Part shown: piece by piece, positions 46,209-56,284 of the stretch | Layout of the letters: each line of letters starts with the position of its first letter | How positions within the stretch are numbered: the stretch's first letter is position 1 | NCBI GenBank assembly: GCA_032622095.1 | Contig: CP136067.1 | Coordinates: 56,523,899 to 56,587,898 of the forward strand | Direction: 5' to 3' | From: Siphonodentalium dalli | Lineage: Eukaryota; Mollusca; Scaphopoda; Gadilida; Siphonodentaliidae | DNA length: 64,000 nucleotides | Position numbers and translations under genes: made by a program | Notes under the pieces: generated by a model | Database searches by the model: none | What the model was told of the DNA's origin: nothing | What the model saw: only the letters and a program-made list of their open reading frames with translations

Positions 46209-47000
46209 TTAGGATTTTCTGTCGAAGATTGTGGAGATTTCAGTTGTTGTTGTTGGTGTTGTGTGTGTTGTTGGATGATATCTGCAATTCTTTGTTCTTG
46301 TTCTTTTTGAATTCGGTCTAGTTCTCTTTTTTGTTTTTTGTTCTTCTCTCAGGCGTTCTTCATCTTTTTCTCTCCATTTCTTTTCTTGTTCTTTTTTCCA
46401 ATCTTCGAAAAGGTTGTTGTTGGTGCTGGTGGAGCTGTGGGACACCGGGATGTGCTGGTAATCCGGTGTCCGAGGTGTATAACTATCCAGTTCCACGTCG
46501 AAGCTGGCGGCAGGAACATCTGGGGTGGTTTCCACGTCCCTGTCTCCGCAAGCTTCGACGACGACAGCAGGGACCTCCGGCAGATCTACGGAATCCCTGC
46601 TAGCTGGTGTTATGTCGTCAGTCTCCATGCAGGTCGAATCGTCTGGGCGTCTATCAGACAACTTCGACCCGCCGGCTTTGACTCTAGACGGCTGAACCAC
46701 ACGGGGAGGGGCGACTGGCCGATCTACAGTCACCCTCTTCTGCTTCTTCCATTTAGCCCGTCTGGCAGCGTCCCTTCTTTTCTGTGAGGGTGTCTTTCTC
46801 TTGGGAGGCCCCTTCTTCATTGTACAGCGGGTCTTGGCGTTCCTGTTCGCAGCAGAAGATTTCTGGGTGCCAGCATCTTCTGTCCGGAATTCTACACAGA
46901 GAACCAGAGAGCCCCTGTTAGCTCGGAGAGTCCAACTAACAGCGTCAACTAACCGGCTTTTCTGTATAGCGGCCAACGCGGCTTCAGGGATTAGCTCCAT
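46209..47000 (-). CDS. Module A ORF: basic, coiled-coil protein of unknown function
   Basis: A 263-codon ATG frame starts MELIPEAALAAIQKSR, followed by the same basic segment and acidic middle as module B. A charged helix then begins (FEDWKKEQEKKWREKDEERL). After an A-rich run (about 46325-46335) the annotated frame becomes Arg/Thr-rich, while another frame continues as a heptad-like, Gln-rich helix and ends KKKRKKKP. This suggests a one-base frameshift in the homopolymer. Domain order (basic, linker, coiled coil, basic tail) recalls Gag/ORF1-like nucleic-acid-binding proteins of mobile elements, but this is an analogy only. Confidence 0.6.
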   Translation of the reverse strand: MELIPEAALAAIQKSRLVDAVSWTLRANRGSLVLCVEFRTEDAGTQKSSAANRNAKTRCTMKKGPPKRKTPSQKRRDAARRAKWKKQKRVTVDRPVAPPRVVQPSRVKAGGSKLSDRRPDDSTCMETDDITPASRDSVDLPEVPAVVVEACGDRDVETTPDVPAASFDVELDSYTPRTPDYQHIPVSHSSTSTNNNLFEDWKKEQEKKWREKDEERLREEQKTKKRTRPNSKRTRTKNCRYHPTTHTTPTTTTEISTIFDRKS

Positions 47001-47312
47001 AATCCGTCCTGAGCCTAATCCAAAACCATCTCAGTCTGGCGTCTCCACGAGGGCAGTTACAACCGGGGTCGCGACCGCACAACTCACTCGTGTGGACGCT
47101 CTGTCAACAAGGAACTAATGGAGCCAACTAAAATTTGACTTGTTCGCTCCACTTGCTGCCAGAGAGTAGGTACATAATGTGATTATTTTATTCTGAAATA
47201 AGCAGATAGTGGATCATATCTGTTATTTCGTTTTGTAGCGCGGACCACTGTGAAAACACATGTTAAAGAGCGTACGCCAGAAAAGTCGTGAGTTGGCTTA
47301 TTTGTGTCATTG

Positions 47313-47464
47313 TCCGCACAAAATTTGCTTAGAAATGCCTAGTTATGAGTCGATAATGTGACTAAATCATTCTAATTTTCAGCACATTATCGACTCAAAA
47401 TGAAGCAATTCTAAGCATATTAACTGCCTAAAACAAGTTATATTATAAGCAGATAATGTGCGGA
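47313..47464. repeat. Leader palindrome of the cassette element
   Basis: An imperfect 152-bp hairpin: TCCGCACA outer ends, a GCTTAGAA middle and a perfect 14-bp inner stem GAGTCGATAATGTG/CACATTATCGACTC with a 22-base loop. The relative at 10244-10395 keeps the same layout with changes. Confidence 0.82.
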
Positions 47465-47482
47465 TATTTTGGAAAACAGGCT

Positions 47483-49792
47483 CTGTTGACTGTAGACAAT
47501 TTGGAAACATTTTAGAATGACGATACATAGCGGGCTAGAATCACCAAATTTCCCCTCTGTGAATCTCTGGAAAGTTTTTTTTATTGCAAAATTTCTATAG
47601 AAACTGCTTCACATAGATTCTATTTATTTTTAGTTTAGTTTCTCTATATCCCCAAATTGCCAGACGACACATTGCATAATCGAGGTTCCCAATGGGTGTA
47701 CATCACATTTTTGGAACTTCAATCCGAGTTTATTAGCAGATGAGACCATGCAGAATAAGTTCCCCAGAGGGTGAGTTTAGCGATGCTAGCCCGCTGTGAG
47801 GGATAGCGTCACTAAATTCACTCTCTGTGACCTCATTCTGCAAATTACAGGCACATTAAACTCAGGTTTGTATGCTTACATGTATGTGAGACACTCTTTG
47901 CACTGATAGGCCGCGAGTCAGTCGTGTTTAGTTGTCGGCTGTTTCAGTTATGGCACACATGCCTTATCTCGATCCCGTCTCGTAAATGGTCTTCTTGTAT
48001 AAAAAGTTTCCTGTACATGTTGTGTCGATTTCAGATTTACTGGCCGTATATGTGAATTGGTCCAATTATGATCACGTACATTTTTACAAACGCTATATAT
48101 ATTTATGTGAAGGCTTGATAGATCACGGCTTTAGGCATAATTTTCAGCAACATGTTGATAAAAAGGAGATTTTGTCGTCATTTTAATCTGTAAGCAACTC
48201 GTAGCCTTCATTGTTCACATCAAACTATCTGTTCACGTGTTGGCGATCAAAATAGCTGGATACATACTTGGAACACTTACCCTCATCGTATCTCCTTAAA
48301 ACGCTCACAAGTTATACTCCATAGTATTTACCGCATCAAGAGAAAAAAGTTTCTTCTCTGTTGATCATTAAACAGCTTTTGCTAATGATCTTGTTATTTG
48401 GTAAAATGAAGAGTGTCTATACCACTTATATGCAGAAAGTAGAACAGTTTTTCTAGAGTACCCATAATCTGTATATTCATATTTCGTGTATTTATCAACA
48501 TATTTTTGGCCACTGGAAGGTGACAAATGTGACATATTTTACATGGTTATTTTTTTGATGAATAACGCAAATATTCTGATGGTATGATATGTCAGTGTCC
48601 TTTGTCGGTTCCCGATAATCGATACGCACAAATTGTTCTGGTAGAGCTACATGTAATTTCTTTATTATTTACTACATCAGAAATTGTTGTTCATGTATGT
48701 CATGGTTGAACAAGTTGGAGTCCGCTCTAAATACAAATAAGTCGATAAGTGCATGTGTACTTATGTATCCAATTGTCTGTAAGTGTGCGTGTATATGTGC
48801 GTGTATCTGTGTGTTTATCTGTCACGATTGTGGCACATTTAATAGTATATCAGCCTCATGTCCGATTGCGCCCAAATTTTTACCTTGTCCTGAGACACAT
48901 CATCTTATAATACGACAAGCAAAATTTCAAGCTAATCGCCATAAGACAATCTTAGTTAAATATAAGGCGTTTCCCAAAGGTTATCAATGCGATATTTTTA
49001 CTGATATAATGCGTTACCTTCTCTAATAAAAGACGAATGTGGTTTCAGCGGCGTCCGTGATCAATTCCGGACAAACTCCGCGCACCGTTTAACGGCTTTC
49101 TTTATATCGTTATCAGCGGTGACTTTATTTTCCTGTATATCATGCTTGTCGCCCGTCATTTTGACGATGAGCATATATATGATTAGAATATAAGTAGGAA
49201 ATTGGTACACATTGATTACATGGCCAGGGGAATGTCATAGGATAGGCGCCTTTGATCGCAGATGACTTTAAGGCGGACTGACAAATTACATGATTAATGA
49301 GAACGTTTATTATCTCAGAAAATATGTCGGGAAATTGGTGCACAGAGGTAACATGACACGGGAAATGTCACGGATAGGTGACGTTGTCCTCAAATTACTT
49401 AAAGAGTAACAACTAATTAGCAATAACGAGTGATTATTATCAGTTTAAACTTAATTTTACTAAATTATACTAGTGTATACCTAATTTTGGGTTCCGAACG
49501 AACCATGTCGGTTTAAAAAACAGTGTCGATGATCGAGACCACATTCTGCTACACATTTACGTGAACTTCACAAACCGGAAACAGTTCACTATATATGCAC
49601 TCTGATTTATAACAACATTGTGTAAGGCAAGTGTACATATAGGACACCACGCGAAGAATCTAGGTTTGTCATCAAAGTCTGGCTCATTAACACCAAGGTC
49701 GCCAAAATATTGGCTGCAAGCCACCGAAGGTTAGTTTATTGACCAATGCCAACACACGGAAAGGGTTGCAGGCAACACACATGAACAGGCAA
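47483..49792. other. Stretch without supported genes
   Basis: Short frames (for example 48697-49026 plus, partly over a GTGTGCGTGT microsatellite) show no domains. GGGAAATGTCA/GGTGCACAG phrases are duplicated near 49198-49235 and 49330-49375. Confidence 0.5.
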
Positions 49793-50104
49793 TTACCGAA
49801 TTAATACTGTTTGTCGATGAATTTTCAGGTAGTTCTGAGTATAGAGAAGTATTTTTATATGAAAGCCCAGAATATCCTTCAACTCGTAAATGGATTTTTC
49901 CCGAGATATATTTACATTTGGTGCGTCGCCAAATGAATAATTAATTTGTATTTTTAAACGACGTTTGAGCATAATCCCATTGTTACAATCTTCCCCCGCT
50001 TTTTGGTAAAGCACACCAATTTCTAAAGCGTGTTCAATGTTGTCGAGCGCACGGGTTGCGTGTCGTGATAATACATGCTCAAGGCGATACCTAGCTAATC
50101 CCAT
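49793..50104 (-). CDS. Unrecognised 103-codon ORF with coding-like content
   Basis: ATG at 50102-50104 in good Kozak context (ACACAATGG). The product starts MGLARYRLEHVLSRHATRAL and looks helical, with mixed charged and hydrophobic residues and no low-complexity sequence for the first 75 residues; the last 30 look less coding-like. No intron-donor consensus was obvious. A hairpin (50137-50219) lies immediately upstream. I do not recognise the family. It could be a first exon of a host gene or part of a mobile element. Confidence 0.38.
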   Translation of the reverse strand: MGLARYRLEHVLSRHATRALDNIEHALEIGVLYQKAGEDCNNGIMLKRRLKIQINYSFGDAPNVNISREKSIYELKDILGFHIKILLYTQNYLKIHRQTVLIR

Positions 50105-50136
50105 TGTGTGCACTCAATTGTGCTCTTAGTAGGTCA

Positions 50137-50219
50137 GAGCATTCGAAAAAGTTCTTTACCAGAATAAATCTCGTCATCGACTCGATTGATTCTGGTAAAG
50201 AACTATTCTTATATGCTCT
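50137..50219. repeat. Hairpin upstream of the 49.8-kb ORF
   Basis: GAGCAT ... GTTCTTTACCAGAAT is mirrored by ATTCTGGTAAAGAAC ... ATGCTC, with a loop of about 24 bases. Confidence 0.85.
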
Positions 50220-50438
50220 ACCCCCTAACACAGAACGAGAATATACCGTATCGATATAATACCTTCAAGTGAACACGTGAATATTCACCACCAATGCCCT
50301 AACAATTAGGTGGAGGATGACCGACTAAATGGCAAATGATTGCACATCAGCTGCGACGTGCTAAGGAAAAATAAAATTCTTATAGAAGCCGATGTTAGTT
50401 TGACGTCCAATGTGTTGATTTAAATATATTTTACTCGT

Positions 50439-50493
50439 CCGGTAAATTATGTCTGGACCTCCCCACAGGATCGGTCCAGACCTAATTTACGGG
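50439..50493. repeat. Hairpin with 21-bp arms
   Basis: GGTAAATTATGTCTGGACC against GGTCCAGACCTAATTTAC, with two mismatches and a 13-base loop. It overlaps the start of an open frame on the plus strand, which I therefore do not call a gene. Confidence 0.8.
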
Positions 50494-51647
50494 ACACGTT
50501 TTGTAAATTCCGCTATAAACTGGGGACTCGTTGTAGATCCTCTATATATTACCAGCGTTGCTTTTTTTCCTTGTTATAAATTTCTCGTCATGCAGAACAT
50601 CAAAAAGTTCCCAGGTTTTGAACTGGTGGACTATTATATCCATGGGCGTAGCCAGAGTAGAGCTTCGTGGTATGATCTACTTCAAAATAAGTGACACATG
50701 AAGCAATATAATTTTAGGATCGCAAACTATGTATATAGAATATCTGGTCATGTAGCTTGGTTTGGTGTCAACATTAAAACGTTGGATCCCTCAAATGAAT
50801 TCCGAGAAATATCAGTATCTGTGATTGCCACAAGCCAAAAAAGCCACATGATAGTTGTGCACATCATACCGAAGGAACATAATCAGAATACTTTATTTCA
50901 TGACGTAACATAGTATATACAACATAAACATAATAACATAGACATAATACGAAAAAGAAGTGAGATGGCATGTAGATGCATGTAGAGGCAATATGACCTA
51001 TCCAGGTCGTCGTCCTGTTGCCACCATCAATAACAAAACAATTTGGCTGATTCTAGGTTTATTTGATAATATAAACGGTCATATGACACGTGCGAGCTAG
51101 ATTAATTATGTTATAATCCTTGTTCAATACTAAAAGCTAATAAAATGACAAATAGATTTAGAAATCATGTGAAACTACATAAGATTGGTTAAATAGACCA
51201 TGTTTTATAAATCAATTAATCGATTATTTAATTATTAGCACTAATCAACAAATTAATGAATTAATTAGCACTGAATATGCACGCTACCAGACAGAGAAGA
51301 AACAATAATTGAAAATGTGATTGAAACAAAAATTAAATATAAATGAAATAAACATATAAATATATGTCAGGCATTATGAAAAGTTCATTTTACTACTGAG
51401 GGAAGGTCGTCAAATAGTCAGTAACAGTTTATTTCCTTTGAACTCGTTCATTGAAAGTTAGAATTAAGTATATATTGTTTGTACAATCTGGAAAAAACTA
51501 ATTTTTTCACTTATAAATAGAATAATTATCAATAACGGATTTTGTAAATTGGCTCTTCAAAGCTGACTTCGGTCGAATACTCTATCTTTGTATCCAGTAA
51601 GTTCCATTATTTTTGGAAACGCATTCAGAGGTAGTTCTTCAGTATAT
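50494..51647. other. AT-rich unassigned stretch
   Basis: Contains ATTAAT-rich text near 51200-51270. No gene supported. Confidence 0.5.
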
Positions 51648-51723
51648 TTAATGGCACGGGCGGCGTTCGTTGCAGAAATATTCATATTTGTTCAAATCGC
51701 CATCAACAGACGGAATATTATAA

Positions 51724-51867
51724 GTTATTGTGGTTGATTGACGGTAACATGGTGTGACATTGACGGCTTGGAGCCTATGTTCAACCGAGTCGCGCTAGCG
51801 ACGAGGTTGAACATAGGCTCCAAGCCGTCAATGTCACACCATGTTACCGTCAATCAACCACAATAAC
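51724..51867. repeat. Perfect palindrome, 63-bp arms, 18-bp spacer
   Basis: The left arm (51724-51786) and right arm (51805-51867) are exact complements. The spacer GAGTCGCGCTAGCGACGA is itself nearly self-complementary. It lies 72 bp inside the left-coordinate end of the recombinase element. Perfect identity suggests recent origin or ongoing correction. Confidence 0.95.
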
Positions 51868-52105
51868 GTATATGTTCCATTGACAGCCCTTTAATTTTGT
51901 GGTGACAGCTAGAATCAGTTTCATACTGGAACCGATGCGTCATATTATATAGCATTCTCATGTTTACTCTATAAACCCGTTGCGCCCCCAGTGAATGACG
52001 TCACGAAAAAATCAATGATGTAGTTTTATAAATAGAACAAGTAAATCACAGGAAGTTTTGAATGATCGTAGCACAATTTGTAAGTGGATTTCTCTTGATT
52101 TCTCA

Positions 52106-53471
52106 TCAATTATGTGGAGGACTGCCGAAGTGAATGTTGTGAATGGTACATCCACTAAACATTGGAGCTCTCATGTAATGGCCAGTGCTGTCGAGGGACA
52201 TTTGGACGTTTTCAATGGATAGGCCTACTTTGTCCAAAACACCACCGCCATTTCCTGCAAATTTTTCAATTTGTTGTGTTGTTGTTGAACATTTTTGCAG
52301 TATTTGCCGAGTTATTTGGGTTCCCGACATTACTGGTCGAACTTGAGGAATGTTCATGTCATCATGAGGCGGACACGCAGATCTCGGATTTACGGGCGGA
52401 TTGTATGGCACAAGTGAGTCACGTGAAACACTACCACCGATGGCCTCACCCATCGCCATTTTCTCCCTGTCAGAAACTCGTTGATACACAGAGAGGGACG
52501 AGACTGACTTATGCCCTGTTACAGCCATTATTTGTGATGGGCTGAAATTTACCCTGCCCAGAATTGTAACTCCTGTAACACGGATACTGTGATTGGTGTA
52601 ACGTTTGGATATGAGGATTTTTTCGCTCAGATTTGGCATGAAAATACGGAGTTTATCACGCCCTACTGGCTTATTTTGGTACCATATTTCACCAGGATAA
52701 TCGTCGAAACTGTCTTTAGGATACTGCCAGAGACGCCCACATGCCGGATTTAATTTCCTGAGGTAAGTTTCAAATGTTTTTACTGGACAGTTGTATCTAA
52801 GTCTGCGGGCATGTGACCAGAAAAAGTCTCTTTGTCGCCACCTCGGTGATTTTTTGTCAATTCGTCCTTTTTTTAAAGACATATTTTCTGCCATCAGGAT
52901 ATTGGTGTATGGAAAATGAATCTTTGGTCATGAGTTCCATGTTTTCGTTTGCACGACGACAAAAGTATAATCTGATGTTCATTTGCACTCGATTGAATAA
53001 CCCGTATGGTGTTCTCGGTGATAAATACAGGCTGTTATATATTTGTTTCAAATCATCATCTTCAATTTGGTCATGGTGTGTGATTTCCCCTTTCCCGTGT
53101 AGCTTTATTTCAGACATGGCCGTTTTGAAACACTCATTAGCTTCAGCAAATTCAGCATTGGTAATGATGTCGATTTTTGTCATCTGTGGTGGCGACTTTG
53201 AATATCTATTCAAAGCATGTCTTATGTTTTCAAACGTGCTTGCCTTATACATCTCCCCCTTTTTCGAGCGAGCGTCCATGTAAAAATGACACAAGTGCTC
53301 ATTCAACTTTACAGCATCAAACGTTTCGAAATTAGTGTCCTGCTTTTTTTCTTGCAAATACTCCCTTAGTGTTCTGGCAGCTACCTCATTTGAACTCTGT
53401 GTATTTTTAGGAATATTATTCGCACGTTTGGAAATTATTTCATCCATCGAATGATCGGCGAAGCGCTTCAT
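52106..53471 (-). pseudogene. Crypton-type tyrosine recombinase (DUF3504), frameshifted
   Basis: The N-terminal frame (ATG at 53471, 204 codons) has a helical core-binding-like region and the first catalytic block with CRRANENM (arginine at about residue 172-173). The C-terminal frame (from 52894) has NHSIR (H102, R105), TGHKS (H128) and SVYQR (Y137), so all catalytic positions of a tyrosine recombinase can be seen. The two frames are out of register. The third frame carries DELTKNHRGGDKE, the usual link in this family, between an A7 run at about 52875 and about 52795, so two compensating frameshifts are implied. It cuts and rejoins DNA through a tyrosine-phosphate link. The gene as written is broken. 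A long tail after the catalytic domain is unassigned. Confidence 0.85.
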
Positions 53472-54112
53472 TTTGTCGTATTTTGTTACTAAATGCAGAC
53501 GACGTAATTTGTTTACATCACCTATAGGCTATACAACAGGTGCGAATACTAACACCCCCAAGAGTGAGTAGAACCACCCAACTTGACAAACGATGAACAC
53601 TACAATTTGGATTAATCCATTAAAGTTAGGGACCGCTTAGTATAAGAAAAAACGTTCATTTCTATAATCAATGATTTTATAGTGAACCTATTACATAAAA
53701 CAGATCGATCGCCGTCAATTGTTATCTGAATTGTCAAACAAATTATTTGCAACACGGTCTTACACGTTTACGTGCCGGTAACGTTATTCCCCCAGATGGA
53801 GCCTCTTGCTCTATGCAAATTAGATGACGTCACCCGCCAACATAAGAACCTTCGCACGCGCGAAAGCCGTAAACATGGGATATGTTGCGCGAGCGTTAAC
53901 CAATTGAATGCCGAGGATTTAGCTGGAAATGGAACATTAAAATATATATAGTTTTGTTCATATGCCAAACATAATCAGCGCGCAAATAGTATATTGTCGT
54001 CAAGACGTACGATGGTGTACGTAAACAAGAGCCTGCTCGTGTTACAGAAGTTTTGCTTCTGTTCACATAACACAGCGCAATTATATTGGTTAATCACACA
54101 CAAATGATACAA

Positions 54113-54164
54113 ATGCTCTTTATTATTTCCATATCAGGAAAACAGTACCAAATAACGCTCTTTA
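54113..54164. promoter_or_regulatory. Paired ACGCTCTTTA motifs upstream of the recombinase gene
   Basis: An exact motif lies at 54155-54164 and a one-change copy at 54113-54122, 42 bp apart, 640-690 bp upstream of the recombinase ATG. The same pair is kept in the deletion derivative at 9624-9675. Confidence 0.42.
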
Positions 54165-54619
54165 TCTTTACCATACCCGGATCTGAACAAAAGCCAGGAT
54201 CTGTAATGTTTTTTGCTTTTGTTTACATAACAAATGAAAAACATTTGACAATAGAATATTGTTTATGCCATATTTCTGATAGGTATAAGAACAAGGTCTA
54301 TCTATATTTTACTATTCTTTCTGTTTATGATTGTTTTTGACGGAGGTGAATATTTTAACAGCATACCCACCGCCAACACCGCCCGTATCTTTAATGCGAG
54401 CTCTTTATTCCTTCATTTTACATGAGTACCCAGTAATCATACTGGGATTTTTATATATTTTAAAACTATTAATAAAAGATTTGGGTGCATTTGCACATGT
54501 CCAGTCATGCATAGACATATCCGTTGTCTGTATTTATCCTGTAATTTTAAGATGTTATTAGTTTTAAATAAGGGTTCGGTGTGACTATTGTATAGTTCGA
54601 ATTGATTTTTTGCTGTATC

Positions 54620-55840
54620 ACTACAACTTAATTTTTAGTACTCGTATTCCTCCATAGAGAATATGAGAATGCACTAAAGTAAAATATAGCATTCAAAGAC
54701 AATCAAAGGGTATAGGACATTCTTTACTAGATTTATAGCATACAGAGAATTAAGACATGTTTGCACAAACGGTTTTCACATGGAATTCAAATGTCAAATG
54801 TTCATCCATGTGTATTCCCAGAAATTTGAAAGATTTATCTTTACAGTCCAATCCTATTCTTTCAACATGTTGTCCATTTATGTTCAACCTTCGATTCGCA
54901 ACTACATAAGGACCATTTTTGGGTTTTATCACCATATATTTAGTTTTGTTTGTGTTCAATGATAGTTTATTTGCTCTACACCAAATGCTCAATTTCTCAA
55001 GTTCCTTGTTGAAGTAGTCGTACAGATAATCCAACGTACACAGTTGTGTCATCAGCAAAGGATAAAGAGATAGAGTAGTAGATTTGTGCATATCGTTAAC
55101 ATAAACTAAACACAGAATCGGCCCAGCAACATATCCCTGAGGGACTCCGCATGTAATTGGGAGTTTGGAAGATACCATACCTTCCAAATCCAAACATTGA
55201 GATTTATTGGTAAAGTAATTTCTAAACCACTCATTGGCTTTGTCTTTTGCTCCATACGATTCAAGTTTACTCAGCAGAATTTCATGATTTAATGTGTCAA
55301 AGGCTCTAGAAAAAATAAATAAATGCAGATAAAGTACAATTTTTGTTCTTCCTATCATTGTTCAAACTCACACCATAAAGTAGCTTCAAAATTGGATAAA
55401 TTGTTGAGTGGTCTTTTCTAAAACCATACTGATCATGATAGAGAATGTCATGTTTGTTTAAAATATCAACTAGTCTGTAACACACAATTCTTTCTAAAAA
55501 GTTTAGAAAAAATGGGAAGAAGTTTCCCATTATCTTTGAATCGCCTGATTTAAAGAGAGGGATAATACTGGCTATCTTCATCGGGAATAATTCCTGTTTC
55601 CATGGAAAGATTGAAGATATGACATAGCGGTTGTTGAGAAATTTCATTGATAACTTTCTTCATAATGAAAGAATTAAGACCATCCTTATCAATGCTGTGC
55701 TTTACTTTACTGGAAGAAGTTGTAGTTTCAATTTCTTCCACTGTAGTGGGGCGAATAAACAGTGTTTCACTACAAGGTGTAGGTAAGTTAGAAGACACGA
55801 TAAATGTCGCCTGACAATTATACTGTTGTAAGTCCATTTG
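54620..55840 (-). pseudogene. LINE reverse transcriptase, 5'-truncated and frameshifted
   Basis: Minus-strand pieces together cover a non-LTR reverse transcriptase: KIASIIPLFKSGD and QYGFRKDHST (fingers), RAFDTLNHEILLSKLESYG (palm block A), CGVPQGYVAGPILCLVYVND (block B), KLSLNTNKTKYMV and FKFLGIHMDEHLTF (block D-E). The catalytic FADD is present but in another frame (about 55045-55060), between two compensating shifts. Frame breaks also lie near 55320-55360 and 55550-55640. After the stop at 54750 the same frame continues with thumb-like sequence to about 54620, with two stops. No endonuclease domain. The clade resembles CR1/jockey-type elements. Confidence 0.85.
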
Positions 55841-56284
55841 TCCATTTTCCGAGAAAATTGAGCTTGAAATTTTGGTAAGTCAGTTTCTGTATATAAACAG
55901 TTCGTACATATTGGACAATGCTACAATATTATGGATCACATCGATATCTACTCTAATGGGAAATTTAATTACCAGCTGTTCACGCGGTTGCGAGTAAATG
56001 ACGAAAACGTGTTTGGAGATACGACATTTTGTGTAAATAATAATCTTCGGGCTTCTGGATCACAATGTCGAAGGAGATACGTCACTTTTTGCATAGTATA
56101 TCTCCTCTGTATGAAATACTCTCTAATGGTATAATACTGTTGGCTTTTACTGTTGCGTAAGAATCATATACCGGTCGCAAAAAAATACCTGGAATCCTGC
56201 TTATATTTCTAAATAAAGAGAAACAGCGTTGGTGACAACACATTGTAACATATATATATATATATACTAGCAGATTAGCCCGCC
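55841..56284. other. Unassigned stretch with a TA microsatellite
   Basis: A TA run at about 56250-56266. No gene supported. Confidence 0.5.

Larger units (their letters stand above)
44817..47482 (-). mobile_element. Cassette-type element with two tandem ORF modules
   Basis: The outer parts match 10228-10608 in reverse: 47183-47482 is the palindromic leader and 44817-44877 the tail. Between them lie two modules of 1146 and 1155 bp, bounded by three copies of TAGGTACATAAT (44866-44877, 46021-46032, 47167-47178). Each module has one minus-strand ORF followed by a stem-loop. No transposase or integrase is encoded inside, so movement must rely on other proteins. Confidence 0.75.
51652..54390 (-). 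mobile_element. TTAA-flanked element containing a tyrosine recombinase gene
   Basis: TTAA lies at 51648-51651 and 54391-54394. The ends TGGCACGGGCGGCGTT and (complement) AGATACGGGCGGTGTT match at 12 of 16. Both ends and adjoining sequence match the short element at 9401-9894, whose insertion is proven by an unoccupied paralogous site. The only recognisable gene inside the 2739 bp is the DUF3504-type recombinase on the minus strand; no DDE transposase is seen. It may be one autonomous unit, or a MITE that received a Crypton insertion. Confidence 0.72.

Noticed and set aside
48697-49026. 109-codon Cys-containing frame
   Set aside because: The cysteines come from a GTGTGCGTGT microsatellite; no domain or splice support.
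52162-53283. Plus-strand frames opposite the recombinase
   Set aside because: Shadows of the minus-strand recombinase gene.
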